A DNA stretch of 64,000 bases from Paenibacillus amylolyticus (GTDB lineage Bacteria; Bacillota; Bacilli; Paenibacillales; Paenibacillaceae): contig NZ_BCNV01000009.1 of the NCBI RefSeq assembly GCF_001570725.1, positions 1 through 64,000 on the forward strand. The letters run 5' to 3'. A program made the position numbers and the translations under genes. This document shows, one piece after another, positions 25,305 through 35,066 of this stretch. The notes below the pieces were generated by a model. That model saw only the letters and a list, made by a program, of their open reading frames with translations. It did no database searches and had not been told where the DNA came from. Within the stretch, counting starts at the first letter, position 1; every line of letters begins with the position of its first letter.

Positions 25305-25937
25305 ATGCTCATTATTGGTATCGCCGGAGGAACCGGCTCCGGTAAAACGACGGTAGCTCGCTCCGTCATAGACCGTCTGGGATCAGGTAAGGTCACGTTT
25401 ATATCCCAAGACAATTATTACAAAGACCAGTCGCAGCTCACACCTGAGCAACGTCGACTCACCAATTACGATCACCCGTTTGCATTCGATAATGATCTGT
25501 TGATTGAGCATCTCACCCTGTTGAAAAAAGGCCAAGCGGCGTATGCTCCCGTATATGACTTCACCATAGATAACCGTGCTGCCAATGAGACGGTTGAGCT
25601 GGCACCGAACCATATTGTCATTGTAGAAGGATTGCATGTGCTGATCGACGAACATCTGCGCAGTCTGATGGACATCAAAGTATTTGTTGATACTGATTCC
25701 GATGTGCGGATTTTGCGGAGAGTACTGCGGGATATTGAAGAACGCGGACGCACAATCCAATCCGTGTACAAACAATATCTCGAAACGGTAAAACCAATGC
25801 ACGATGCTTTTATTGAGCCATCCAAAAAGTATGCCGATATCATTATTCCAGAAGGCGGACATAATGAAGTAGGCATTCAAATGTTATCCATCCTCACTGA
25901 GAAATACCTCACCGGAGAGAATTGGAATGGGGCTTAA
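25305..25937 (+). CDS. udk: Uridine kinase
   Basis: Cytosolic kinase of pyrimidine salvage that phosphorylates uridine and cytidine, 210 aa. The P-loop GIAGGTGSGKTTVA begins at residue 5, followed by FISQDNYYKDQS with the substrate-binding residues, YDHPFAFDNDLL, VPVYDF-like PVYDFTIDNRA, IVIVEGLHVL and the lid block RILRRVLRDIEERGRTI. All are conserved for Udk. AGGGAGG is 14 bases before the chosen ATG, which is longer than ideal; a nearer ATG is out of frame. Transcription is separate from the divergent PTS operon, and a terminator follows at 25961. Confidence 0.94.
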   Translation: MLIIGIAGGTGSGKTTVARSVIDRLGSGKVTFISQDNYYKDQSQLTPEQRRLTNYDHPFAFDNDLLIEHLTLLKKGQAAYAPVYDFTIDNRAANETVELAPNHIVIVEGLHVLIDEHLRSLMDIKVFVDTDSDVRILRRVLRDIEERGRTIQSVYKQYLETVKPMHDAFIEPSKKYADIIIPEGGHNEVGIQMLSILTEKYLTGENWNGA

Positions 25938-25960
25938 CTAGCTGCAAAGCACCTCAACAG

Positions 25961-25997
25961 AAATCCAGGTTACGATACAGCGTAATCTGGATTTTTT
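25961..25997 (+). terminator. Terminator after udk
   Basis: AATCCAGGTTACG faces CGTAATCTGGATT with six T following. Confidence 0.85.
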
Positions 25998-26049
25998 GTC
26001 GATTTTTCATTTATAATAGTCCCTAATAGTTGAAAGGAGATCTACCCCT

Positions 26050-26379
26050 ATGGCTACTTTTGAAGAGTTCATGCAACATGACATCCGGGTTGGTACAGTG
26101 GTGGAAGCCGAACCCTTTCCAAAAGCTCGCATTCCCGCTATTAAAATGACGATCGACTTCGGACCACTTGGCCTGAAACGTTCCAGTGCTCAGATTACCC
26201 AACGCTACACGCCTGACATGATCATTGGCAAACAGGTCGTTGCTGTAGTTAATTTCCCACCCCGCCGTATTGCCGGTTTTGTCTCTGAAGTACTCGTGCT
26301 GGGCGGCGTGCCTGGTGAAGGCGATGTTGTCTTGCTCACACCGGATAGTCCATTGCCAAATGGAACACCGATAGCCTGA
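26050..26379 (+). CDS. csaA: CsaA, tRNA-binding/chaperone-like protein
   Basis: Small homodimeric OB-fold protein of 109 aa that binds tRNA-like ligands and has secretion-related chaperone activity in B. subtilis. The sequence TFEEFMQHDIRVGTVVEAEPFPKARIPAIKM and the ending VLVLGGVPGEGDVVLLTPD are diagnostic, and the length equals that of the family. AAAGGAGAT precedes the ATG. It has its own terminator downstream, so it is probably monocistronic or weakly co-expressed with udk, whose terminator lies between them. Confidence 0.95.
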   Translation: MATFEEFMQHDIRVGTVVEAEPFPKARIPAIKMTIDFGPLGLKRSSAQITQRYTPDMIIGKQVVAVVNFPPRRIAGFVSEVLVLGGVPGEGDVVLLTPDSPLPNGTPIA

Positions 26380-26497
26380 GTTTATTTTGAGTTCGAAGAA
26401 TATGGGCTTTTCAAATGTTTGGAAATCGAGTATTCTTGATGTATTGATTATTAAATTGACTATGATGGAACTACATATGTGGGAGACCTTAAAGCAT

Positions 26498-26532
26498 AAG
26501 GCTATGAATCTGCGGATTCGTGGCCTTTTTTT
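26498..26532 (+). terminator. Terminator after csaA
   Basis: GGCTATGAATC and GATTCGTGGCC form a stem around TGCG, followed by seven T. The remaining bases up to 26724 contain no recognised element apart from the ribosome site of the next gene. Confidence 0.8.
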
Positions 26533-26724
26533 GTGTTTTTTGGAGGAAATATAGGTCTAGAGAAGTAGTAAGAGTTCTATGCAGAGGAGGAATTTTGTTG
26601 ATAAATCATACCAATAGCCTAGTTTTACATGGTAGAATATTGATTATTATTACAAATTTAGTATCTAGCAACCTGAATAGTACATATCAAGGAGAAAAAT
26701 TCACAATTGAGAGGAGTAAGATTC

Positions 26725-27996
26725 ATGAGAAAAATGATGATTTCTGGCGTAACGGTATTGGCTTTATTAACAGGGGGTATCGTAGGTTTTGGAGGCCTTG
26801 GGAGTTCTGTAGAAGCCGCACAAGCCACAACTAAATTCAAGGACGTTCCAGCTACACACTGGGCATCCTCAGCAATTAATTCGGCCGTGGAACAGGGGTA
26901 TTTCAAAGGGTATGCCGACGGAACATTTAAACCAAGCTCACCGGTCACCAAAGCGGAAATGGCAAGTATCCTGGGACGTCTATCCGACCAGCCTAATGCA
27001 TCAACACAAGAACAAAACAATTTCACGGACATACCCGAGTGGGCAAAGAGCGGTGTCTCTATTGCTATAGCAAAAGGTTTTATCAGCCCTTCTAATTACA
27101 AGGGGAAATTGGATGCACAAGGTGCTCTTCAACGAGGCGAAATGGCTACGTGGTTGACGCAAGGATTAACCGTAGTTGATCCTGAGTACAAACAAGCACT
27201 CTCAGATGTGACCAACACCGTTGTGCCTGCAAAGGAATATTTCACAGGTAAACTCGCAAGCGCTCAAAAAAATGCGGTAGCCGTTGCCCTAGGAACGGGA
27301 TTAATGAGTGTAGCAAACGATAAAACATTTGGTGTGGATCGTACCACAACTCGGGCAGAAGTTGCTGTGTTAATTGCCCGTTATGCAGCAGTTGCCAAGA
27401 CTAAGCCTGCCGATTTTCAAGGTTTAAATGAGCTGCGAGCAGTGGGTTTGACGGGGACGAATTTGAGTATTATTGCGCCTAAGTATCAGAAGACTCCAAA
27501 AAATAAATTCTTTGATTCGTATGATTACAGTAAAGTAACTGATCAATTCTCTCAAGTTAGAAATAAAGAATTAGTTACAGTTACTAGTTATGCAGATGTT
27601 AAATTAAAAAATTGGATTATCATAAATCCGTATATTACAGGATCGAAACGTAGTATCTATTATCCAGTTTTTGTTGATGAGAAAGACACCTTATTGCGTG
27701 GATCGTATTATTCTTTTGCTGAATTTGATTTAAATATTAAAAATTCCATGACTCAACTTCAGGCTGGAAGCCTTTTACAATCTCCGAGTATCAATGCCTT
27801 AAAATCACCAAATTCTGAATCTTTCTCTAAATACTCAGTACCACATATTAATGATTTCCTTGGTAGTAAAGGGTTATTTCAGGTTAAGAATCCTACTTAC
27901 TGGTCGATGGGATTGTTACACTTCGATACAGAATTAACCACTCAAGTGAAACTTATTACCAAAGAGGGAATCGACTTCAATGTCACATCAAATTAA
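26725..27996 (+). CDS. Secreted protein with three S-layer-homology domains
   Basis: Exported protein of 423 aa. ATG 26725 has AGAGGAG eight bases upstream. A signal peptide (MRKMMISGVTVLALLTGG to VEAAQA) is followed by three SLH modules: KFKDVPATHWASSAI with GYADGTFKPSSPVTKAEMA, NFTDIPEWAKSGVSIAIAKG, and a third ending TTTRAEVAVLIARYAAV (about residue 225). SLH modules bind pyruvylated secondary cell wall polymer. The remaining ~195 residues are Asn/Lys/Ser-rich and unlike anything I recognise, and are encoded by clearly more AT-rich DNA than the SLH part. The gene lies 20 bp before the next one, so the two products probably form an envelope-associated pair. Confidence 0.88.
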   Translation: MRKMMISGVTVLALLTGGIVGFGGLGSSVEAAQATTKFKDVPATHWASSAINSAVEQGYFKGYADGTFKPSSPVTKAEMASILGRLSDQPNASTQEQNNFTDIPEWAKSGVSIAIAKGFISPSNYKGKLDAQGALQRGEMATWLTQGLTVVDPEYKQALSDVTNTVVPAKEYFTGKLASAQKNAVAVALGTGLMSVANDKTFGVDRTTTRAEVAVLIARYAAVAKTKPADFQGLNELRAVGLTGTNLSIIAPKYQKTPKNKFFDSYDYSKVTDQFSQVRNKELVTVTSYADVKLKNWIIINPYITGSKRSIYYPVFVDEKDTLLRGSYYSFAEFDLNIKNSMTQLQAGSLLQSPSINALKSPNSESFSKYSVPHINDFLGSKGLFQVKNPTYWSMGLLHFDTELTTQVKLITKEGIDFNVTSN

Positions 27997-28016
27997 TTTC
28001 AAAAGGGTGATTCGTA

Positions 28017-31000
28017 TTGCGTTTCGATTCCGTACTTAAAAAATCATTCATTTCTTTACTCATAATAAGTATACTATCACCTATTCCTTCTATTCTTGCT
28101 GGAGGTGGCCCGGGGGTAAAACCCCCTTTGGAGGCTCCACGCTGGGAGCCTTCCACCCCAGCAAAATCTCAAAAGAAAGTTAGTCCTGTCGAAGGTAAAG
28201 GTACAAGTAATATCGGCATTTACATATATCAACTAGACAATATGAAGTGGCAAGTAGACGGAGAATGTAATGGGCAAGAATTATCAAATAATTCTACGAC
28301 AAATAAACCCAATTCATCCTTGGTGTGTATCAATCTTCCTTTAGACAAACCAGTCTACAAGCCAACTGTATATGCAGATAAGCTTGGTGAACCACATCAC
28401 AACTCTGAATTCACTTCTACTTCATTAAAACCAATGTATATGGACAATAAAGATTACTATACTTCGGGTGAGCCTATTTTGGTGAGCGTAGATAGTTTCA
28501 CAGGTGATGCAGTAAAATTTACGATGCAAATCGGAGGTGTTATTGAACCAACAGCCCACAGACCCTATAATCCACCTAAATACTCTGCCGACTACATATT
28601 TAATACGGATATATATTGGCGGGCTGTTGCCGAAATAACCAAAGAGATCAACCTCACCGTTGGCGGGCAACTTAGCTTGAACCAATCCAAACAATTGAAT
28701 GCAACTGTCAAAACCAAAAATGGAGATGGAAACTTTGGTGCGGAGACCAATGTAAACACTGGCAGCGGTGGTACAACTACGTGGGAATCTTCCAATCCTG
28801 GTGTTGCTAGCGTTAGTAACTCCGGGTTAGTTCAAGCTGTCAGTAGGGGAACTACAACCATCACCGTACTGTGGAAGAAAGATGGATTTCAGTTAACCAC
28901 CACAACAAACATTGGTGTTGAAGAGAACCCAGGTACTGGCGAGGGCGACGGTAACGGGGGCGGTGGTGGAGGTTGCACGCCAACGATTGGACCACCTTCT
29001 GCTGGAACCATCATGAGCATGAATGACCTTGATCCAAATTCCAACGGTGTTATTAAGTCAGATAACAGAGATAATGAGACATTCAATGTATTAAAAGGAA
29101 TCCCTACTTCCGAGTCACTCTACACGAATGCCTTTGCTGACAATTATCTGTTTAAACAAGCTTGGGCGAAAATGAGCGGTAAAGTTACATACAACTGTAA
29201 TGTCACAATCTCGTACGACAGAGAGTGGACAGTACCTGGACCAGAGGAATGTGATGATGATGGTTGTACACCAGGGCCACCTGTACCCGCGAACGACACG
29301 GTACCCAAGCCATACAACTTCCAGATCACAAGAGACTACTCCTACTGGAAAATTAACAATCTAGAAGTATACAAGATCGCTAAAGCAACCATGAATAATT
29401 ACGCTTTGCCTGGTGAGAGCGTTACGATGAATCCAACAGGATACACACCACCAACACTGGAGTCTAGAAATGATGAATCTGTAGAAAGCCATGTTCGACC
29501 AGGGCAAACCACTTCAATCTCATATACTCCACCCAAATTAACAGGTGGTTTGAACCAACCTCCCAGTGTGCCAGATGATACATCACGGTTAAAAGGTATG
29601 GCTGAATCCAACACACCTCAAAGTAAAGTGAATAATGATCTAGTGAAATTCAACAACACAACCATTATGAATGATGTAGAAGCAACCAAAGATGGCCCAA
29701 CACCATCCAACATTCCTAATCCAACGACAATTGGGCACGATGTACTGTACAAACCCGGCAATATGATCAGCAATTCTCTGCTGAATAAAGCAGACACCAC
29801 AAGCTCTGGTGAGATTTATTATGATTTGCTACCGGGTAACGTGAACGGCGGCGCCAACAAAATATTGCCGATTAACGGCATCAACACTGTCACGGTACAC
29901 ACCCCTGTCGTCAACTACGCTTGGGTATCGGATGATCAGCCGCATAATCAGAAAACCGTACCGGACCCAACCAGCGCTGCACTCATTCTGGAGCGTCCGT
30001 TCATTGTGCGAATTCCCACATCAGGACAGCACTTGGACGCAGCGAGTTATCCCGGTTATGGAAATCGGGACTATGCCAAATATTTTCGGATCAAACAGGT
30101 ACAATTCCCGTTTGATGTCTATAACGCTGACCGGAGTCAGTTTATCCCTGCCAAGACATGGGTCGATATTCCGGTCAATCAACTGGACACCACATTCTAT
30201 CTCCCTGTATGGGTAGACGAAGGCAAGTATCACATTGTATTCCGCAACATTGCAGAGAATGCACCGGCAAACTTTACCGAGCAACAGGATGCCAATACCC
30301 ATTTGGCACATCATGTTGCAGCGGACACCGTACCCGTAGATGTCATCGGAAGGTTATATGATTTTCACGTCACTGATATCTCCGATTACAACTGGGAAAA
30401 TGTATTTCGCAAGCGATTGGGCAGTCCCGAACCAACAGGCTATAGCTACTGGACTGGGATGAATAGCATTGATGGTGATCCACGAGGTAATCTGGCTCCA
30501 TTTGTATTGCCCATCCGACCAGGGAGCCATCCGGTGCAGGGATTCGCTAACGCGACTGTGAAGACAGGGTACCATTTCAAGTTCGATCTCAAGACCAAGG
30601 GTAATATGTTTGGCAAACAGGATGGTATTCGAATTACACCCACTTTTGCTTTTGTGAGTAAAGACGGGTCCTCCCGGCAAGAAGTGGATCTGTACTACCA
30701 TCGCGGTCAGGAACGCCTAATCCGTATCGGATCGACACAGGATCTGGAGAAACGCTTTGTTGTCCTGAACTCAAGGCTTCGAAATGTACCCGGCACAGAG
30801 TTAGGTGATACAGCGCGTTATCAATATACTTATGAACTGTCAGCGGAAGAACGTAACCAACGTACGTTGGCAGAATATATGGTCCGCCTGGTCGATCAGA
30901 CTTCTCATCAAAAAACGTGGGTAGGTCGCTATGACTGGATGATCCTGTCTGCCCCGATTCGGACACTCATTGGGCCCAAAACGGACATTCCTTCCGGAGT

Positions 31001-31382
31001 CAACGTGGACCGATCCAATGCAGCAATCCAACGCTGGTACGGGGAGTACAGCTTACCAGCCGATGTATATGCCGTACCAAAAGGTACGGATCTTGAACCC
31101 CTCGCCCGACAAAATCAGCTGGATGAGAAATCAAATATTTTTCTAAAGAATGGTTATATCGTGGTTAACTTCAACATGGAGAGCCTACGAAATGGAAATA
31201 CAGAGGCACCCCATCTGCAATACATTCATGCACCATTGATGAATCAATGGCAGATGGAAGGTTTCAACAAAACGCCGACAGACAGCCAAGGCAGAACCTG
31301 GCCGCTGAAGGATGGCGATATTGTCTTTTACCATGCTGATCAGTCCAGCCGGAACGATTTCCAATCCCAAGTACCACACTAG
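28017..31382 (+). CDS. Large secreted Ig-like (Big2) protein of unknown function
   Basis: Exported protein of 1121 aa. It starts at TTG 28017, seven bases after AAGGGTG, and has a signal peptide (LKKSFISLLIISILSPIPSILA). Residues about 215-295 form a Big2-like Ig module (LTVGGQLSLNQSKQLNATV ... TTWESSNPGVASVSNSG, AVSRGTTTITV). A Gly-rich hinge (GEGDGNGGGGGG) and four Cys around 320-420 follow. The rest, about 430-1121, is a long region I cannot assign with certainty; it recalls Paenibacillus DUF5704-type proteins. There is no LPXTG or SLH anchor, so it may be held at the surface by the SLH partner encoded just before. Base composition changes from AT-rich to balanced at about 29800. Confidence 0.82.
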   Translation: MRFDSVLKKSFISLLIISILSPIPSILAGGGPGVKPPLEAPRWEPSTPAKSQKKVSPVEGKGTSNIGIYIYQLDNMKWQVDGECNGQELSNNSTTNKPNSSLVCINLPLDKPVYKPTVYADKLGEPHHNSEFTSTSLKPMYMDNKDYYTSGEPILVSVDSFTGDAVKFTMQIGGVIEPTAHRPYNPPKYSADYIFNTDIYWRAVAEITKEINLTVGGQLSLNQSKQLNATVKTKNGDGNFGAETNVNTGSGGTTTWESSNPGVASVSNSGLVQAVSRGTTTITVLWKKDGFQLTTTTNIGVEENPGTGEGDGNGGGGGGCTPTIGPPSAGTIMSMNDLDPNSNGVIKSDNRDNETFNVLKGIPTSESLYTNAFADNYLFKQAWAKMSGKVTYNCNVTISYDREWTVPGPEECDDDGCTPGPPVPANDTVPKPYNFQITRDYSYWKINNLEVYKIAKATMNNYALPGESVTMNPTGYTPPTLESRNDESVESHVRPGQTTSISYTPPKLTGGLNQPPSVPDDTSRLKGMAESNTPQSKVNNDLVKFNNTTIMNDVEATKDGPTPSNIPNPTTIGHDVLYKPGNMISNSLLNKADTTSSGEIYYDLLPGNVNGGANKILPINGINTVTVHTPVVNYAWVSDDQPHNQKTVPDPTSAALILERPFIVRIPTSGQHLDAASYPGYGNRDYAKYFRIKQVQFPFDVYNADRSQFIPAKTWVDIPVNQLDTTFYLPVWVDEGKYHIVFRNIAENAPANFTEQQDANTHLAHHVAADTVPVDVIGRLYDFHVTDISDYNWENVFRKRLGSPEPTGYSYWTGMNSIDGDPRGNLAPFVLPIRPGSHPVQGFANATVKTGYHFKFDLKTKGNMFGKQDGIRITPTFAFVSKDGSSRQEVDLYYHRGQERLIRIGSTQDLEKRFVVLNSRLRNVPGTELGDTARYQYTYELSAEERNQRTLAEYMVRLVDQTSHQKTWVGRYDWMILSAPIRTLIGPKTDIPSGVNVDRSNAAIQRWYGEYSLPADVYAVPKGTDLEPLARQNQLDEKSNIFLKNGYIVVNFNMESLRNGNTEAPHLQYIHAPLMNQWQMEGFNKTPTDSQGRTWPLKDGDIVFYHADQSSRNDFQSQVPH

Positions 31383-31697
31383 TACCGGATCACCCAAGTC
31401 AATACAACTGACTAGGCAGATGTAAACAACTACATGTGGACAGAAGAGTCTTATGCGGTGTACCTCTCCAAAATAAGACTGACTGTATTTATAGCGATAA
31501 TAACCCGATAATAACCCAATAAAGCACTCAATAATTGTGTGATGAAATAGCTACGAAGTGTCAGATAAAATACTATGCAGCCGGTGTACTGATTGATATA
31601 GGTGTATTAAACGACATACGATGAAGCATTCACAAGCTATTGCTGTATTTCTGTATCACTTCCCAACTATACACAACATGCCTGTTATACAACAAAA
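31383..31697. other. Gene-free spacer
   Basis: No reading frame, promoter or RNA structure that I would defend. There is a short tandem-like string (GATAATAACCC followed by GATAATAACCC, about 31496-31518) of no evident function. Confidence 0.4.
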
Positions 31698-31746
31698 AGG
31701 TTCCCCTGAAAGTCATCTATAGACTTCCGGGGAACCTATTTTTTTG
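31698..31746. terminator. Bidirectional terminator
   Basis: AGGTTCCCC pairs with GGGGAACCT, with a further AGTC/GACT pair around the loop. The plus strand ends in seven T after an A, the minus strand in five T. It closes both the secreted-protein operon and the convergent metal importer operon. Confidence 0.85.
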
Positions 31747-31797
31747 TAATTCTCTTTTTATAACCTGACTTAAACTTCTACCGAACCGCACATCGAA

Positions 31798-32673
31798 TTA
31801 TCCTGACAGACTTTCCTGAAGAACCCCCACCTTCTCTTGTTCCTGCTCTTGTTCCGCTTCCTGCTTCTGCGCCTGCACCCTATGCTTCATTTCCCTCACG
31901 GACAACACCGAAGCCATTAGGCTACGGGTGTAAGGATGATTCGCTAAGCTGGTCAGCTGCGAACTCTCTACAACCTCAACGACTTCACCCTGGTACATCA
32001 CGGCAATTCGGTCACTAACCTGTTGCACCACCGCCAGATCATGCGATATGAAAATAGATGAGATACCTGTATCCTTTCTCAGCTCCACCAAGAGATCCAG
32101 GATCTGCTGCTGAATGGAAACATCCAGTGCGGAGGTGGCTTCATCGAACAGGATGATGTCTGGCTGTACTCCAATCGCACGAGCAATGACTGCTCTCTGC
32201 CGCTCTCCCCCGCTCAGTTCATGCGGATATTTATCCGCTGTAGCGGCAGACAATCCTACCCTTCCCAACAGCCTGAGCACTTCCTGCTCCGCTTGCTGGC
32301 CTTTCATTATTTTATAATTAATGAGCGGCTCCCGGATAAAAGCTCCAATCTTCATTCGCGGATTAAAGATAGCCGAAGGCTCCTGGAATACCATTTGAAT
32401 CTGTTTTCGTTGCTGCCGTAGCGCCTTTCCGTTCAGTCGGGTAATATCCTGCTGACGATATCGAATCTGTCCTGAAGTTACTCGCTCCAAATGGGTTACA
32501 CATCTAGCCAGTGTGCTCTTCCCGCTACCACTCTCCCCGACAATCCCCAGACATTCTCCCGGATACAGCTCCAAATGAACAGCTTTCAGTGCATCAACTG
32601 TCCTGTGCCCCTTTAACTCGTAGGTTTTGCACAGGTTTCTCAGTTCCAGAATCGGTAACTCCTCATGAGCCAT
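31798..32673 (-). CDS. ABC transporter ATP-binding protein, NikE/DppF type
   Basis: Cytosolic ATPase of a nickel/peptide/opine-class importer, about 291 aa. Walker A GIVGESGSGKSTLAR, Q-loop QMVFQEPSAIFNPR, signature ELSGGERQRAVIARA, Walker B DIILFDEATSALD and the H-switch IFISHDLAVV are intact. The C-terminal NHPYTRSLMASVLSV block is typical of the oligopeptide/nickel family; a Gln/Glu-rich tail (KQEAEQEQEQEK) follows. ATG 32673 lies eight bases after GGAGGG and overlaps the preceding gene by 11 bp. It is the last gene of the riboswitch-controlled operon and pairs with the other ATPase as a heterodimer. Confidence 0.92.
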   Translation of the reverse strand: MAHEELPILELRNLCKTYELKGHRTVDALKAVHLELYPGECLGIVGESGSGKSTLARCVTHLERVTSGQIRYRQQDITRLNGKALRQQRKQIQMVFQEPSAIFNPRMKIGAFIREPLINYKIMKGQQAEQEVLRLLGRVGLSAATADKYPHELSGGERQRAVIARAIGVQPDIILFDEATSALDVSIQQQILDLLVELRKDTGISSIFISHDLAVVQQVSDRIAVMYQGEVVEVVESSQLTSLANHPYTRSLMASVLSVREMKHRVQAQKQEAEQEQEQEKVGVLQESLSG

Positions 32674-33460
32674 GAACATTTCCCTCCAATTCAGGTACAG
32701 CACTCAGCAACTTGCGAGTATACTCATGCCGAGGATCGGATATGATGCGGAAAGTATCTTCCATTTCAACCAATGTACCACCCCACATGACACCAATTCG
32801 GTCCGCCATATGAGCTGCAACGGCAATGTTATGCGTGACGATGATCATGCCTGTCCCTTGACGGGAACGAAGCACACTCAATCGATTCATCACTTCATTT
32901 TGTGTCGTCACATCCAATGCACTCGTCGGCTCATCTGCAAGTAAGAGTTCAGGTTCCATCGTAACCGCCATAGCAATTGCCGTGCGTTGTTTCATGCCCC
33001 CACTAAGCTGCGAGGGATATGCACGCATGATTCGTTCGGGATCATGCAATCCCATGTCCGAGAGCATATTCACGGCCATGGTTTGAGCTGCTTTTCTGGA
33101 CACGGTGAAATGAGTACGAATTGCTTCGATATACTGACTGCCGATGCTGCGAATCGGATTAAGGTACGAACCACTGTCCTGAAACACCATGGCGATCCGC
33201 TTCCCGCGCACTCCAGCCCAATCCAATCGCGAGTCACGTAGAAGCATTTTTTCCTGAAAAGAGATCTCTCCCCCGGTAAACCGACCACCTTCTGGTAACA
33301 GGCCAAGCAAGGCCCGAATCAGGGTCGACTTTCCACTGCCACTTTCACCTACAATTCCGATAATCTCCCCCTTATTCATGGAGAAGGACAATTCCTGTAG
33401 AGCCAGAGAATCACCCTTGTAGGTTACGGAAAGGTTATTGACACTAAGCAGCGGCTTCAT
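32663..33460 (-). CDS. ABC transporter ATP-binding protein, NikD/DppD type
   Basis: First ATPase of the importer, 265 aa. Walker A GIVGESGSGKSTLIR, Q-loop MVFQDSGSYLNPI, signature QLSGGMKQRTAIAMA, Walker B LLLADEPTSALD and H-switch IIVTHNIAVA are visible, and the C-terminus EYTRKLLSAVPEL is that of the DppD/NikD group. The start ATG overlaps the stop of the binding-protein gene by one base. NikD-like rather than OppD-like in its short length. It should form a heterodimer with the following ATPase and energise the two permeases encoded upstream. Confidence 0.92.
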   Translation of the reverse strand: MKPLLSVNNLSVTYKGDSLALQELSFSMNKGEIIGIVGESGSGKSTLIRALLGLLPEGGRFTGGEISFQEKMLLRDSRLDWAGVRGKRIAMVFQDSGSYLNPIRSIGSQYIEAIRTHFTVSRKAAQTMAVNMLSDMGLHDPERIMRAYPSQLSGGMKQRTAIAMAVTMEPELLLADEPTSALDVTTQNEVMNRLSVLRSRQGTGMIIVTHNIAVAAHMADRIGVMWGGTLVEMEDTFRIISDPRHEYTRKLLSAVPELEGNVHGS

Positions 33461-35052
33461 TACTGCCCAACCTTAATATTACGATCCAACAGATAAAAGT
33501 CGATGGGATACATCGTCGCACCTTGCACGGTACTTTTACTCACAATATTAATCGGGGTATAGGTCAAAAACATATAGGCTGCATCATCCAAAATCATCTG
33601 CTGGGCCTCTGCTGCGAGGGCATACCTTTTCTCCACATCAAACTCGGAGTGAAGGCGAGTAATTACTTCATCGAGCTTCGGATTGCTATATCCGCCCACA
33701 TTCCATTCCGCACCCGTCATAAAGTAGAAATCCAAAATATATTGCGGGTCACCCGTGATGCCTGTATTGATACTTGTTAAAGCAAGATCGTAATTTCCGC
33801 TCTTCTGATGATCGGTTAGATCCTCATAAGAGGTCATCTCCAATTCAACACCGATCTCCTTAAGCTGGGACTGCATCGCGGCAGCCACGATTGAATCGGA
33901 CTCGTAAGCGGAGTTAAGAATCAGTTGTAGCGTCAGCTTCTTGCCATCTTTTTCACGAATGCCATCGCCATCTGCATCCTTGAATCCAGCCCCATCCAGT
34001 AGCTGTTTGGCTTTCTCAGGTTCGTAATCATATCCTGTGATCTTGTCATAGCCAAAAGGCAGAGCTGAGGTGAATGGTCCTTTGGCTGCCTGACCGCCCA
34101 CCAGCGTATTTGCGTACATCTCCCGGTCAATACCATAAGAGATCGCCCTGCGAACCTCCGGGTCACTCAGCAGTGGATTGGTCGTGTTGAACCATACGAA
34201 CTGGGTGCGCAGGCTTGGAATTTCATCAATGGTATATTGACTCTTGTCCTGGAATAATGCCAGACTGCTGCGTCCCACGTTACTTGCTACATCAATCTCA
34301 CCAGATTGCAGAGCAAGAGCACGTGTGCTGTCATCCTTGATGTATTTCAACGTCAATGTGTCGACATCTGCCGCGCCGCCCCAATACCCGTCATACTTTT
34401 TCACCTGGATCTCCTGATCCGGCGTATAACCCGTCACCATAAATGGCCCGGTAGCAATCGGCTCGCTCTTGAACTTGGATGTATCTGCGCTAGTATCCAC
34501 GATGATAAACAGCGGCTCGGCAATATTGCCAAGCAAGGATGCGTAAGGCTCTGTCGTCTTGATCGTCAGATCTTGTCCTTCAGCAGTCATCGACGCAACT
34601 GGCACTGTTGCTTGTCCTCTTTCATTTAACTCAATGGAGCGTTCGATCGATTTTTTCACCGCATCGGCGGTTACTTTATTTCCGTTATGGAAGGTTACAC
34701 CCTCTCGAATATGAAAATGCCATGTCGTATCATCCACACGTTCCCAGGTATCTGCAATTTTAGGAACCAGCTTCATATTCTCGTCAAACTGAATCAGTGT
34801 CTCACCAATCGCTGCACGCGTAAGTGTCCAGCCGTTCCATTCTTCTGCCGGGTCCAGGTTGCTTCCCAGCCAGAACAGGGCCACATTCAGATGCGTTGGT
34901 GCACTTGTCGTACCATTGTCCGTAGCCGCCGACTTCTCCGTTGCATCCGACGAGGTCGATGGATTATTGGTAGTACCACAAGCTGCAAGCAAGAACACAA
35001 CGAACATGGATACGATGGTGAGCAGGATTGATTTTTGTAAATTCCTCTTCAT
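33460..35052 (-). CDS. Nickel/peptide-type substrate-binding lipoprotein
   Basis: Extracellular binding lipoprotein of family 5 (SBP_bac_5), 530 aa. The signal peptide ends at the lipobox LLAAC (Cys 25), followed by a Thr/Ser-rich tether. The family core is seen in ETLIQFDENMKLVPKIADTWERVDDTTWHFHIREGVTFHNGNKVTADAVK and in TGPFMVTGYTPDQEIQVKKYDGYWGG. It has RTQFVWFNTTNPLLSDPEVRRAISYGIDRE in the hinge region, similar to NikA-type proteins. The sequence does not decide between free metal, metal-chelate and peptide as ligand; the cobalamin riboswitch upstream of the operon argues for cobalt or a cobalt complex. Confidence 0.9.
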   Translation of the reverse strand: MKRNLQKSILLTIVSMFVVFLLAACGTTNNPSTSSDATEKSAATDNGTTSAPTHLNVALFWLGSNLDPAEEWNGWTLTRAAIGETLIQFDENMKLVPKIADTWERVDDTTWHFHIREGVTFHNGNKVTADAVKKSIERSIELNERGQATVPVASMTAEGQDLTIKTTEPYASLLGNIAEPLFIIVDTSADTSKFKSEPIATGPFMVTGYTPDQEIQVKKYDGYWGGAADVDTLTLKYIKDDSTRALALQSGEIDVASNVGRSSLALFQDKSQYTIDEIPSLRTQFVWFNTTNPLLSDPEVRRAISYGIDREMYANTLVGGQAAKGPFTSALPFGYDKITGYDYEPEKAKQLLDGAGFKDADGDGIREKDGKKLTLQLILNSAYESDSIVAAAMQSQLKEIGVELEMTSYEDLTDHQKSGNYDLALTSINTGITGDPQYILDFYFMTGAEWNVGGYSNPKLDEVITRLHSEFDVEKRYALAAEAQQMILDDAAYMFLTYTPINIVSKSTVQGATMYPIDFYLLDRNIKVGQ

Positions 35053-35066
35053 TCTGGTTCCTCCAG

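Noticed and set aside
26520..26834. Frame upstream of and overlapping the SLH gene, with an internal TTG after GAGGAGG
   Set aside because: The ribosome-like site is attractive, but the product is low in coding character and overlaps the signal peptide of the SLH gene in another frame.
31496..31518. Tandem GATAATAACCC as start of a CRISPR or satellite array
   Set aside because: Only two copies with no spacers; no cas-like genes anywhere in the window.
33460..35052. Importer as a staphylopine-type (Cnt) metallophore system
   Set aside because: No opine synthesis genes (CntKLM-like) lie nearby and control is by a cobalamin riboswitch; cobalt import is the simpler reading.
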